A DNA stretch of 64,000 bases from Phialocephala subalpina. Lineage: Eukaryota > Ascomycota > Leotiomycetes > Helotiales > Mollisiaceae. Under the pieces are notes generated by a model. The model saw nothing but the letters and a program-made list of their open reading frames with translations. It did not search any database and had not been told where the DNA came from. Shown one piece after another: positions 22,272 through 33,429 of this stretch. The DNA lies in contig FJOG01000002.1 of the NCBI GenBank assembly GCA_900073065.1, positions 3,636,548 through 3,700,547 on the forward strand, given 5' to 3'. A program made the translations under genes and the position numbers. Each line of letters opens with the position of its first letter. Position 1 is the stretch's first letter.

Positions 22272-22971
22272 GGTGCTTGCGTCCGACCGCTAAGAAATTC
22301 TTGTTTGGGGAATGTTTTGAAGAAAAAAGCTCGAAAAGGAACGGTTATAACCAGAACGAATATTCGCAGTCTGCTCACTTTTGCCGATTGGTCTGCACTA
22401 GAGACCCGGGGACAATCAAAACTCCGGGCCATTGTCGGGGTAGGATTTTCCCCGGATGGATGGGCGATAATTCTTAGGGAGCGGGAATATGAAGAAATTC
22501 AATGTGTAATAAACGAAGACGTTTGGAGATGCAGCTCGGTGGCTCTTAATGATACATGCATAAGCCTTCTCTATATATCAGGCCCCTGTAGGTTTAACAA
22601 TCAAATAATTTACACCACCTGTCCCGAGCTCTATGCGACCAAAGATGTGCTAAATCCTACAGGCTAGATTGCTTCCAGGTATAAAATGACCCCCATCCTA
22701 CAACCCCCTCACAACCCAGGATGTTGTAGGATTAGCAGCCACAAATGTGGCATTAGGCGCCCCCTTTGCCGGTCAGATAATGGCACTCCACTTCAAGAAC
22801 TGACCTTGAGCTACTGAAAGACTGCTGGTTCATCATGGCGACATTCGAGGCATTTGCTGTCAGTTGAGTTAAGGTGATCGCTGGAGGCTCTCTCAATTGC
22901 CCCATTATCGCTGGACGTAAGCTCTACCGTCATATTCAAGCGGAAGTGAACCCAAGGGAGAAATCATAACC
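22272..22971. other. Intergenic region between FAH gene and regulator
   Basis: Promoter side of the FAH-family gene and 3' side of the regulator. No gene or repeat recognised. Confidence 0.35.
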
Positions 22972-25719
22972 TCAATCGGGAAGAACATTCATACCATTAC
23001 CTCCTGACACTCCATTCATATTCACAATGCCACCAGGTGAGAACGACGGAAGTAAGGCGCTCCAGTTCTCCATATCGAAATCACTCATATCGATATCGTC
23101 AAACTGCGCGTAGTCAAAAGACTCTGGATTTTGGTAGTTCGATGAATTAGAGCGCTCAGTTTCATCATAACTACCGTTTCCTTGGTCCGAATTGCAGTAG
23201 TTCCGTTGGTCGGCTGGAAGATAGCTACCGTCCACATTGGAAACATTTGTCTCCCTTTGGTTATTGGAAACATGTGCCTGCTGCGACTTAGAGACGGCCA
23301 TGCGGGCGAGTTTAGAGAGTTCTCGTCCGAGTGAGAAAGTAAAGTCACCTGATGATGCAAATTCCAGGCGAGCGAAGTGCCCAGCCACAACGTCCATCAG
23401 TGCGATGTCTGAAGGTGACGAAGGAGCGGCAGGGTGTTTCAGGACATGAACGAACAGATTGATTAGACCTAAGACCGGATAGTAGAACGCGAGCCTATTA
23501 AAATGTCAGAAACGCCCGAAAGGCAACGCATATAATCCAGACATTAGCAATTCGACTCACCAGACCGGTGTCCACGCCTGTATATCGTTCATATATTTTG
23601 TTGCTAATATGATATTACGAGAAGCTTCAGCGATGATTGTGGTACTTATGTTGATTTGATTACGAAGTGAAGCACTTTGATCTCTTCCAAACATTCCACT
23701 CCATGGGTAGGTGAAGGTCGAATGCACCGCTATCAAGCTGCCGAAATACGCGTAATGCAAATATAGGACATGCATCATGGTAAGATTTGCAGGGAGCTCA
23801 GAGCAATTGATGACATTCCCAGGCTGCACAGCTGGAGGCAGCGTGTCTCGCCAGTCTCGGAGTTGTTGATCAAGATCGCAAGCGGTTTTTACAATGTCTT
23901 TTGGTGATTGACGATATGCTTGCACAGTGCCGAAGCCCTTCCCAATCTGTGAGGAAATCTGAGCATGCTTGATGATGTAGGTACTGTATTCTAGATTGTT
24001 GCCACTTCCCATTGGGATAGTCGTGGGAAGGTGGCAGCTAATATCATCGTCATCAATGGCCTGGAGATGTTAGAAAGTCCAATTGGCTGAAAGAGAACTG
24101 ACGGATGCTCGCCCTGAACGGTAGGCAATGTGCTTTTCGTAGGTGTAAATCATCCAAAAGATCCAATTTCTGTGCTCAATTTCCTGAGGACTCATTCCCC
24201 ATGCGGAGCCAGCCTGTCGATGGAGACCCTTCGATTGGGCCAAGCGCAGTGCTCCGGAGCAAAGCATGTACTCGAGTGAGGGGGAGCCGATACCCTCGGA
24301 ATATAGAGCCTTGTACATTCAATCAGTGAAGAGCAAAGCATGAAACGGAAAGTCGGGCTCACCATAGCAACCAGCGCTTGTACCGCCATAAGTCCCGTTC
24401 TGCAGAACATGAGTTCGGTGTGCCGCGATAAAGCGTTCTCGAAATATTTGTACCCTCCAATTTGAGCGCTTTGAAAGGTTGAAGAATAGGTGGCAGTGGC
24501 CTTCCCAAGCTCAGCACGGCACCCAGACGCATAAACTATATTGCGCAATGCGTACCAGGAAGCGTCCTCATCGTGTGCAGTGTTACTGCCATCTTCGAAG
24601 TGAGCACGAAGGCGTGCCTCGAACGAAGAACGAAAGACAACGTCAAAAGCGGCTTCTGGGCACTCCTCGAAGTAGACCTTTGCATATTTCCAGGCGGTCT
24701 CCGGGTTGGGCTCTGGAGCTCTTTGCGGGTTAATTTTGCGATCAAGTTTGAGAGGTCGTGTTGTCTCACGACTGAACGTCTTCGCAATCCCAACAAAGTC
24801 AATCGAACCCGATTTCTCAGTTACCCAGTCGATGCCAGGCTTTGAGCAAATAGAAAGAAAAGATCCAGGACCGTGATATTCCCAGTCCGCATTCTCCGGA
24901 CAAGCGATACTGTTGAGACCTTTGTCTGCTGTTGGCTTTAGTGCTGGGTCGATTTGTACGTTTTCATTCGCGGGGACAGGTAGAGGTGCAGATTCTTGAA
25001 AGTCCTGCTCGCCCACGAGGCCTAAAGCAATATTTGGGGACCCATTCGACCCAATACCATCTGTACCACCTTCACTTTCCACAACCATCTCACTGCCACC
25101 TCTATCACACATCCCCGCCATATGTGACACCTCCGTCGGCACCCATTGTAGAGAATGGTGAGATTCAGTGCTGTGTGGCGGAGAGAGGGGCAGATGCTGT
25201 TCCTGTTCCTCTTGGATTTGCATTGAATTCGACATCATTTGAAGTCCTTCCGCCGCCATGATGTGTCGGGCAGGTTCTTCAGGGCTGTCAACCGCTGCCC
25301 CTGAGTGAGGCTCTTTGAGCATCGCCTCCAGCCGCGCGATCCGTTCCAACATTGCTTCACTGTTTCCATAGCCTTCTCTTCGGCTTCGTCGTCTCGAAGT
25401 CGCATAGACGCATTTTTCTCCCCGATCCTGTCCATGCGTGTTAGTTTTGTGCATAGTTTAATACCACGCGAAACAACTGACGCGACAATTCGCACATGTT
25501 GGCTGTTCGCCGTTGCCTGTGTTTACAACGCACCGTGGTCAACCCAGATCGTGCAGACGTCGTAACAATGATGGCCACATTCATTCACTGAGACTCACAT
25601 TTGACTTTCTTCAATCGGCAATAATTGCAAGCCACGGATTTCTTTGCGTGATGCGATTTCCCCTGGCGTTGACCTTGGCTCTGGCTTCCCTGGACTTCTC
25701 CCAATATTACGGTCATCAT
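22972..25719 (-). CDS. Zn2Cys6 transcription factor with fungal_trans domain (TF1)
   Basis: Six exons on the minus strand: 25719-25599, 25516-25482, 25427-24363, 24309-24103, 24060-23561 and 23494-22972; 816 residues. The zinc cluster is complete at about residues 31-59 and is spread over the first three exons: CNYCRLKKVKC, then six residues, CANC, then a last Cys. A short coiled coil (MLERIARLEAMLKE) and an acidic/Gln-rich linker follow. The fungal_trans domain starts at about AWKYAKVYFEECPEAAFD and runs through ALRLAQSKGLHRQ. The C-terminus is Asn/Asp-rich, typical of an activation region. It is clearly paralogous to the regulator at 40659-43263. Its divergent neighbour is the SnoaL-like gene at 26295. 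It is a likely pathway-specific regulator of the surrounding enzymes. Confidence 0.9.
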
Positions 25720-26294
25720 CCTTTAGAAACGTTGACGTGTTTGTCGCTCGAGGTCAAGATGAAGATGAAGAAAACAACAAGGTCTCGGGGCATGAGGGAC
25801 CATGGAGGGGCCCATAATCACTATCCTGCTGCAGAATCCGGGGAGACAGGGATGTTGCATCCTCCGAAAACGAGTACGAAGCGTGGGGTTTGGGCCGAGG
25901 TGGGGACGCCCCAGACCCCGCATTTAACGTAATGAACTGGTTTCTCCTCGTCAAATATCAAATATCAAATACTCTGCATTCTACGGGCAGCAGCAGCTAG
26001 TGCATCAATGGCAAGCGTGAATGGATGCCAGGTATTTCCCGGCGAAAGTGAGTTCCAAACTCCCCGAACTCCGGATCAAAAGAGTAAAACTCCAGGCAAA
26101 TTGCCCCACCTCGGCTAAACTCTGCCCAGGCCAATGGGAACAAAGCATCTCGGCCTTGGGAACAGATAGCTCACTACATGGCTTTGAGAAAACCTCTGTT
26201 CCAAGAGGAGAGGTTTGAGATTTTGTTTTATTGTGATGTTTCAATTTCTGGCGGCTTCTAAATCTAGAAAGCCTCAATCACGAACCTGAAAATT

Positions 26295-26862
26295 ATGCCC
26301 TTGACTAACACGACATGGCCCGAATCTCCTGCTCCAAAGGCAGTGAAAGAGTGGTTGGAGACGTTGTTTACTTTGCTCGACTCGAAAGACACAAGTGCAC
26401 CGGAAAGTGCAGCAGCATTATATACTGAAGATGCGGTAGTTTATGGAATGGCAGGGAAGGCCGTTGGGACCGAAGGTCTGTTGCCCACACTTTCTTCTGC
26501 AGACTGGAGGAAAAGTCTAAAGCTTACAATGGTTTGGTCAGCCATTATCAAGGCTCGAGAAAATAGCTGGGCCCACATGGACTCGCGGAAGCACGAAGTG
26601 TTACGTGTCTACTCTTCAAAGAACGATTTCAGTGATTTACTCCTGATCGGCAAACTGAGTGCCAAGTTCAAGAACGGAAAGGAATGCACGGATGAATTTA
26701 TTGTAAGACTTGTTCTCCAAGGCAACACGACCATAAACCCCAAAGGAAGTCTGTACCAAATTTGGGCGGTGAGTCGAGCTCATCGATTGTGCGGCACACC
26801 TTTCTGACCGTTTTTCTTTTTAGGATAGCGCACCTTGGCTCAAAGCCATTCATGGAAATTGA
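26295..26862 (+). CDS. SnoaL/NTF2-like small protein
   Basis: Two exons, 26295-26768 and 26824-26862, intron 26769-26823 (GTGAGT...TTTAG); 170 residues. The predicted cone-shaped alpha+beta NTF2-like fold begins with a helix (AVKEWLETLFTLLDS), continues with ALYTEDAVVYGMAGKAVGTEGL and an edge strand with conserved polar residues, and ends WAHM...LLLIGKLSAKFKNG...YQIWADSAPWLKAI. Fold members include polyketide cyclases, dehydratases and isomerases as well as non-enzymes, so the reaction is open. It is divergent from TF1 and convergent with a second protein of similar fold. Confidence 0.65.
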
Positions 26863-27118
26863 TGATTTTATCATCCCCTCATTCACTACGGAGGTTTGCT
26901 GGAAGTAGTTCCAACAGGGAGACGCATGTAGCATATCATACAGAAACAAATGAAGGCTGTTTTGACCATCTATGTAGCAGATTGTGGCCCATTCCGAAAT
27001 CCAAACTCGGAATTTCAGTAACTCAAATCAGTTTGCGTACGAATGTGGAAGACACACGGTCAGCAGTTATTTACGATCTGAAACTACAACGAAGGTAACT
27101 ATTATAGCCAGTCTATGC

Positions 27119-27800
27119 TCAGCTACCTGCAACCTTCACGTCCAACTCAGCGCTCTCAGCCTCTTTCCCACTAGTAAGATCTCCCTTTTGAGTCTTCATA
27201 TCAATGGGAAACGAAAAATGCTCATGAATATACTTCCACTTCCCCTCCGTCTTTCTCAACAAACTTGTCAACCTAAAACGAAAATCAAATGGATCACCTT
27301 CAGCAGTCTTGCCATACAGTCTCTGAATCATAGTGCTATATCCAAACGTCTTGCTGACCGCCACGATCTCCAGATCCTCGAAAGTTGAAGTTGCGTCTGC
27401 GAGATACGGCGTGATGATGTCGTAGTGCTTTTCGAAACCGCCGCGACGAACAAGACCCATGAGATCGAAATACATGCATTCATCAAGGTCATAGAATTCT
27501 TTGCCTTTGCCTGGATTGGTCAGGCATTCGACATTGCAGAAACTGGAGAAATCCTTATAATGTTGCAGGATTTCTTCTTCTTCGTTGGCCAAGGCGGGGT
27601 CGTGGTACTGTGACGGAGCCCAAATATCAGTTTTGAAATTAAGAGCAATAATGATTGATGGCTCGTACCTTGCTTAGTCCATTTGGAAGTTCTGCATGAA
27701 GGTTGGTGACATTCGTCAATGAATGCTGCACTCAAAAATCATCTTCTGTTTCTGTGCCAATGGGAACGTTGATATCTACCTCATCCCGTGGAGGCGCCAT
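27119..27800 (-). CDS. SnoaL/NTF2-like protein, second copy
   Basis: Three exons on the minus strand: 27800-27780, 27725-27669 and 27607-27119; 188 residues. The first intron (27779-27726, 54 nt, GTAGAT...GTGCAG) has a length divisible by three and holds an in-frame TGA, so splicing is required for a full product. The protein has NTF2-like features: an N-terminal helix, YDLDECMYFDLMG, HYDIITPYLADATSTFEDLEI, strands with FGYSTMIQRLYGKT, and HEHFSFP near the end, common in SnoaL-type proteins of unknown activity. It is only distantly similar to the gene at 26295. It is divergent from the FAD monooxygenase at 28410; the shared spacer holds a CGGGCCGAAC element. Confidence 0.7.
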
Positions 27801-27955
27801 TGTTTGTTGTTGGCTTGGTTTTCCCGCTTAAAGCAACGTACAATGGTGAAATTCTCGAACTACGACAATAGAGCTTGAGAGAGTCGTAGAAATTGTTTTT
27901 CCCAGAAAGGATCCAGCTTCAATTACCTCTAAAACTCACGATTTACAGGGCAGTG

Positions 27956-27965
27956 CGGGCCGAAC
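27956..27965 (+). promoter_or_regulatory. Candidate regulator site CGGGCCGAAC
   Basis: Lies in the divergent spacer between the SnoaL-like gene (start 27800) and the FAD monooxygenase (start 28410). The same ten bases recur at 33201-33210; close variants lie at 35996, 38553 and 50412. CGG-containing sites are typical targets of Zn2Cys6 proteins. Binding is inferred. Confidence 0.4.
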
Positions 27966-28409
27966 CAATACTTCGGAGCCGGAGAAACCGGGTTACATTT
28001 TAAGTTACAGTATTTGCCTTAACCTTTAACGAGTAAACAAAGAGCTACTTCAAGTCTCCGTATCACTGAGGACGGGAGCTGGGCTTGGCTCCACTTGTCA
28101 AAGTTCCCGAGAGCCCCAACAGGCGCTGCCGTTGAGTGGAGGAACTCGACTCATTCGAGAAGTCCGGTGATGAAAATCCCGAATGCTTTGGGACTTCCAG
28201 AAGTACCCACAATCCAGTGAGGCAAAATCTATGACAAGCATGTCAAAAGTTGACTGCTAGCATATTCTGTAGTCCAAACTCGCTGTAAGAGCAGATCAGA
28301 TTTCACCGTTTCCGAGCTTGTTTTGATGCATCCTGGATCAGAAACAAAACCATCATTTGTTTAGAACACGCTTTTACAATTCGCCAGTCAAGAAGCTGCT
28401 CGATAAATC

Positions 28410-30399
28410 ATGTCTTCTTCAGACCCAATGCAGCGGGATCAAAATGAAATACTTTCAGATGACACTGTTCTGATTGTCGGTGGAGGGCCAGTGGGGTTAC
28501 TGTTGGCAACTGTATTAGCATTCCATGGCGTCAAGTCTCTTTTGCTGGAGCGAAATAAGACGACAACCAAGTGAGTCCAATCCCCGAAAGAATGCGTCAA
28601 GAAGGCTGACGAATGCGAATCTGAAAAAGATGGCCAAAGATGGATTTGACCAACGCCCGCTCCATGGAAATATTTCGAAAGCTGGGCTTGGCTAAAGGTC
28701 TTCGAAGTCGAGGCATGTGCAATTTTCATTCAAAACCGAACAAAAATTCTAACACGACATTCATAGGTGTCGCATCTCATATTCCATACACAGTACTTTT
28801 TTCAAGTGGGCTGAGCCGAGACAAGCCCATCACTCAATGGCTACATCCAAGTGTTGACGAGTACCGAAAAAACATCATCAAACAAAATGATGGCACACAT
28901 CCACTGGAGCCATATCAACGAATTTCTCAATCCATTTTTGAAGCTTGGCTGAAGGAGTCCTGCGACTCCAATCCATTGATTGACGTGAGGTATGGGTGGA
29001 AAGTTGAATTGGTTGAAGGTTATGGCGGTGATGTGAAAACAACAGCTGTAGATGTTGATAGTGGGAAAAGGGCATCTTTTGTTTCCAAATATGCTGTTGG
29101 CTGTGACGGAGGATCGAGCAAAGTCAGGGCCGGCTTAGGGATTCCTCTGGACGGAGGGCCAACGCCAGGGTATGTGCTGCTTGTGCACTTTAAATCAACA
29201 GACTTGTCACGACTTCAGAAACAAGGACAATTTTGGCACATCTTTTTTATCCGGAATGGACAAATGGGTGGCGCGATGATCGCTCAAGATGAGATTGACA
29301 CCTGGACAGTCCACCTCTTCCTTCCGCTGGAGGCAGACCATTTAAGCATGAGCTCTGAAGATGCCGTATATACGGTTCTGGGAGGAATGGGAGGGGAGTA
29401 TGAGATCAAAATTGACCAAGTCCTAGTCAGGTCAACATATCGGCCCATCATTGCTGTTGCGCGAAGCTACTCGGCGTTGAATGGACGAGTTTTTCTTGCT
29501 GGGGATTCGGCACATCAGAACATACCAACTGGCGGGTACGGAATGAACATGGGAATTGCTGATGCTTACGATCTTGGGTGGAAGGTACGTGATATGCCAT
29601 TTGCAATGTCATTTAGTTACTGACCCAAGAACAGTTGGCCGCGGTGATCAATGGCTATGGCAAGAAAGGGTTGCTAGATTCATACGAGCTGGAACGCCGC
29701 CCAGTCGCATTTATGAGCGTAGAGCACTCCAAAGTGCACATGGGAACTCATGGCGCGATCAGTGAGATTCTGCAACCCGATCCAAGCATGGTGGATGCCA
29801 ACTGTGACGAAGGTCGCCGCCTCAGGGAAGAAATCCACAAACACTACCAGTCGCATGATGGCGAGAACAAAGACCTTGGAGTAGAAATGGGCTTCCATTA
29901 CAAATCGCCAATCAACATTCCAGACGAGGAAGGTAGACCCGAGCCAGTTTGGGAACCCTCTTGCTATTCGCCAACCACCTTGCCAGGAGTTCGTGCGCCT
30001 CATGTTTTCCTCAATGATGGTACTCCCATTTTCGACCTTTACGGCAAAGACTATGCTCTGGTTGAGTTCCATGACCAAATTGACAGGGGCTCTAGCTTTC
30101 TTGTGGAAGCGGCCAAGGAGATCTCGGTTCCTTTGAAACATCTCATCTTGATTGGAGAGGATAATGCGAGAAAGATTTGGCAGAGACCTCTGGTGCTTAT
30201 TCGCCCTGATGGCCATGTCTCATGGAGGGGTGATACTATCAAAGATTTGGACGCAGCAAAGCACATCGTTGCAGCGATGGTAGGCTCGAATATGATGGTC
30301 TCAGGCCTCAAGGTGGCATTTGGATGCTCTGGATCCGATCTGCTGTTTACCCAGAAGGACGAATTCGTGATAGAGAAAATGGGTGATTTTCAAACGTAG
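28410..30399 (+). CDS. Phenol-hydroxylase-type FAD monooxygenase (PheA/TfdB family)
   Basis: Predicted exons 28410-28570, 28630-28712, 28767-29584 and 29635-30399; 608 residues. The FAD motif GGGPVG is at about residues 24-29; MDLTNARSMEIFRKLGL, VGCDGGSSKVR and the GD motif (FLAGDSAHQNIPTGGYGMN) follow in order. The last 170 residues form the thioredoxin-like C-terminal domain of phenol hydroxylases (LNDGTPIFDLYG...LIRPDGHVSWRGD). The second intron (28713-28766) would use a GC donor with an intact TTCTAAC branch point; without splicing 18 odd residues would interrupt a conserved region. The family hydroxylates phenols, resorcinols and hydroxyphenyl acids. Together with the VOC and FAH-type enzymes it makes the classic hydroxylase, ring-cleavage and hydrolase trio. 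Confidence 0.88.
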
Positions 30400-30520
30400 T
30401 ATTAGGGATAATACACGAGTTCAATTAAGTGCGGAAATTTTGGGATTATGCCAATGAGAAGCCTTTATATATTCCAGCTGGGGCAAAATTATTCATGTGG
30501 CCCCCAGTTTATATATATGC

Positions 30521-30801
30521 TACGAAGGTCGCGGTCAAAAGTATGGAGACATTAGGGCATCGTCCACTGTAACGCCCTGTAAGGCCATATCAGCTCCACT
30601 AAATACCCTGTAAATACAGGCATAGTGCCCTAAAGACTGCTATTGGGCTATTCGAGATTACAGTCGCTAAACGAGCCTATCAAGCGCTAAAGATCACTAT
30701 CTGAGGCGCTGTGGTTACCCCGATAGCGTCTTCAGGCAGCATAGCCTGTAAATATAGTGGAGAAGCCTAAAGTCTCTATACTTTTAACCGCAACCTTCGT
30801 A
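30521..30801. mobile_element. MITE-like element with terminal inverted repeats and TA target duplication
   Basis: The left end TACGAAGGTCGCGGTCAAAA is mirrored at the right end (reverse complement TACGAAGGTTGCGGTTAAAA), and the match continues for about 30-50 bp. In the first 30 bp the only differences are three transitions (C/T, C/T, G/A), as RIP would leave. TA borders both ends, as for Tc1/mariner (Fot1/pogo-like) elements. At 281 bp it cannot code for a transposase, so it is non-autonomous. It lies just 3' of the FAD monooxygenase gene and directly against an AT-rich island. Confidence 0.75.
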
Positions 30802-31440
30802 ACTTAATCAGAATTATCTTTATTCATGAATTAGATATTTTATCTATAAATAAAAGGGGTATTCTAAGTAAAATAATTCAATTATAAATGAGAGAATATA
30901 TTTCTTTTTTAATTGTATTTATTAAATCTTAATTTTTTTTATTATTTTTAATAATTTTAATATTTTTAAGAAATAGGTTTTTATTTTTTCTTTTTCTTTT
31001 GTTTTTATTTTTATATTTTTTAAAATATTTTTATATTATTTTTTTTATTTTTTTTATTTATTAATTTCAAATAATTAATTTTTTATTATATTTTTATTTT
31101 TATTCCTATTTTCTTTTTTGAAAAGTTTATTTTTAAACTTTAATTAAAATTTTATTTGATAATTTATATATTTAAAATTATTATTAAATATAATATTTAA
31201 TTTCAAAGAATAATATAATTTATTTGATATTATAAATTAAAAAATTAAAAATATCAAAATTTTTTATATAACCTTTTATTTACGATCGAATTATTTTATT
31301 TAATAAAAAATATTTATAAATTAAATATTTAATTTATAAATAAAAATATTCATAATTAAGATAATATATATAAAGTTGCGATTATGATTTTCTTCTTATA
31401 TATATAAAAGAATATCTTCAATTTAATTAAGTTGCTATGA
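30802..31440. repeat. AT-rich, RIP-like island inside the cluster
   Basis: About 640 bp of nearly pure A/T, no reading frame. It separates the two flavin monooxygenase genes and abuts the MITE-like element. The original repeat is not recognisable. Confidence 0.75.
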
Positions 31441-31459
31441 AATACTAGTGATATGGTTA

Positions 31460-32945
31460 CTAATCTTGAACCTGATAGAAATCAGCTCCAACCTGCTCTC
31501 CCTCCCGCGCCATCATATCCTCAATCGTCCAATCAACATGAACATGATCTTCGGGTATATTGGTAGACTTGAAGGGGCTTCCGGCCTCCAAATTGGCCTT
31601 CGCTGCATTAAAGTTGTCATACGCATATTGTTCGGCATCTGCGCCATTCAGCCAGGCTGGTTGTGGGAGCTTGAGAAATTCGGGATTAGACGCGATCATT
31701 TCCCAGTCAGTCTGATGCCAGCGGTGGCGAGTTTCCCAGCCCATACGTTGTGTTAGAGCTGTCCTTTCAAAACTGTTCGCAGAACATTAGCATTTTCTTG
31801 GACGAAGCATAATATGGAGATGCGGGACTCACCGAAGTTTTTCGTAAGTTTTCAACGCGAGGGGGATATTGGTTTTCCCATTAATATCAATCAAGGCACC
31901 AATTGTGGCCCCATCTTCGATAGCTTGCGCACCGCCAGTTCCAGAAGTTGCAAGATGCGGATGAGCAGCATCCCCAACCAGAGCAAGTCGTCCCCCTTTC
32001 GACACCCACTGCTTGACTGGATTTCTCCATAGTAGTTTCCAGTCAATCAGTACTTCTGGCGGAATCAATTTGATGACTTCAAGTAGAATTTGATCCCAGC
32101 CTTCGACCGTTGCGAGCATGTCCTCAATCTTTCCGGGCAAGTTCCACGATTCTTCGATATTGGAATCATCTTTGTGAGTGGCAAAGCAAGTGATGCTCTT
32201 CATCTTGGTGTTAGTCGTTATAATAGCGTGTGTGTCTTTGCCGATCCAAACTAAGAGCAAGTCCTTCTCAGATGCTGCAATCCATTCCGTCTTTGGGTTG
32301 TCAAGCAGCCTCTCTAGTTGGAACCACGAGCGATACACTGCAAAACCGCTTTTCTGGGGGTTTTCTTCTTTTCCCGTCACGACCGCCCTCGCCTTGCTGT
32401 GAACACCGTCCGATCCGATAACAAAGTCTGCTTCATATTTTCTGTCATTCAAGATGATCCCGGCGGAAGTCTCAGTTTCGAAGAATTCGGAGATGCGTGC
32501 GCCGAACACGAACTCAACTCCCAGGGAGACAGCATACTCATACATTGATCTTTGGGTGCGGCCACGGTTTGTGTAAAAATTCGGATAGCCTTCGTAATCC
32601 GCGGGCATTGGCTGTTCGAGGAGGATTTTTCCGTTCTGATCCTGGATGCGCATAGTATCTGGCTGAGCTGCCAACTCGTCCACACAGGGAAGCACTGGAC
32701 CCCATTTCTTCATAATCCGAGTTGCGTTCGACCCAACCATAATCACATCCCCTACAAGAAGGATTCAATGATTAGTATATCAAAGCCACAACTTTAGACA
32801 TAGGAGCAAATAACGAACCTTTATTATCTAATTTATTAACCGCTTCAAAGACTTTCACTTTGCATCCTTTTCGTGTGAGCTCAATGGCGGTGGCCAGACC
32901 ACCGAAACCCGCGCCAACGACAATGGCATTGACAATTTCAGCCAT
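31460..32945 (-). CDS. Class A FAD-dependent monooxygenase (salicylate hydroxylase-like)
   Basis: Three exons on the minus strand, 32945-32819, 32751-31833 and 31763-31460; introns of 67 and 69 nt; 449 residues. The N-terminus carries GAGFGGLATAIEL, followed by DVIMVGSNATRIMKKWG, the GSDGVHSKARA DG-motif and the GD motif (LVGDAAHPHLATSGTGGAQAIED). These define the single-component aromatic-acid or heterocycle hydroxylases. The C-terminal part (HRWHQTDWEMIASNP) is normal for fungal members. The substrate is not deducible. It is only distantly related to the enzyme at 8269. It is divergent from acetoacetyl-CoA synthetase across a 484-bp spacer with a CGGGCCGAAC site. The 3' end lies almost against the AT-rich island. 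Confidence 0.88.
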
Positions 32946-33200
32946 CTTAATATAGGAAGAACGAGCAATCGTCGCCAGTAGCTAATGAACGGAAGTCTCA
33001 AAACTGCAGCAAATTCGCCCCAAACAAGTTGGATTGTTAAATTGCTACTTGCCAGGCTGATTTCTCAGCCTACTGAGGAAGCTCTTAAAACAGCTCAATG
33101 GACAACGAGGGCCAACTACCGCCTTAGTGAATCTTCCAGCTATGGATTTCCGCCGCGGCGCGACCGGGCGTGAATGCGTGAGTGTCCCCGTGCGGCATTC

Positions 33201-33210
33201 CGGGCCGAAC
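33201..33210 (+). promoter_or_regulatory. Candidate regulator site CGGGCCGAAC
   Basis: Exact copy of the site at 27956, in the divergent spacer between the FAD monooxygenase (start 32945) and acetoacetyl-CoA synthetase (start 33430). Confidence 0.4.
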
Positions 33211-33429
33211 GAAAAGAGTCGCGTGAGACCAAACGTGAAGCCCAAGACTCACGGTACGTGAGCAGGTAAGAACTTCTGACATCCAGGCGCACAAAGCAGG
33301 AAGCTAGCTCATGGTGCGAGGCTCTGATGACGGCAGACCGAGGTTTTTTAGCCTGCAAAAGCATCTCATTGTGCCACCCACTCAAAAAGGTCATTGGAAA
33401 TAATTGTGAATGTTACTCGGATCATAAAC

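Noticed and set aside
29680..30216. 178-residue minus-strand frame
   Set aside because: Antisense to the C-terminal domain of the phenol-hydroxylase-type enzyme.
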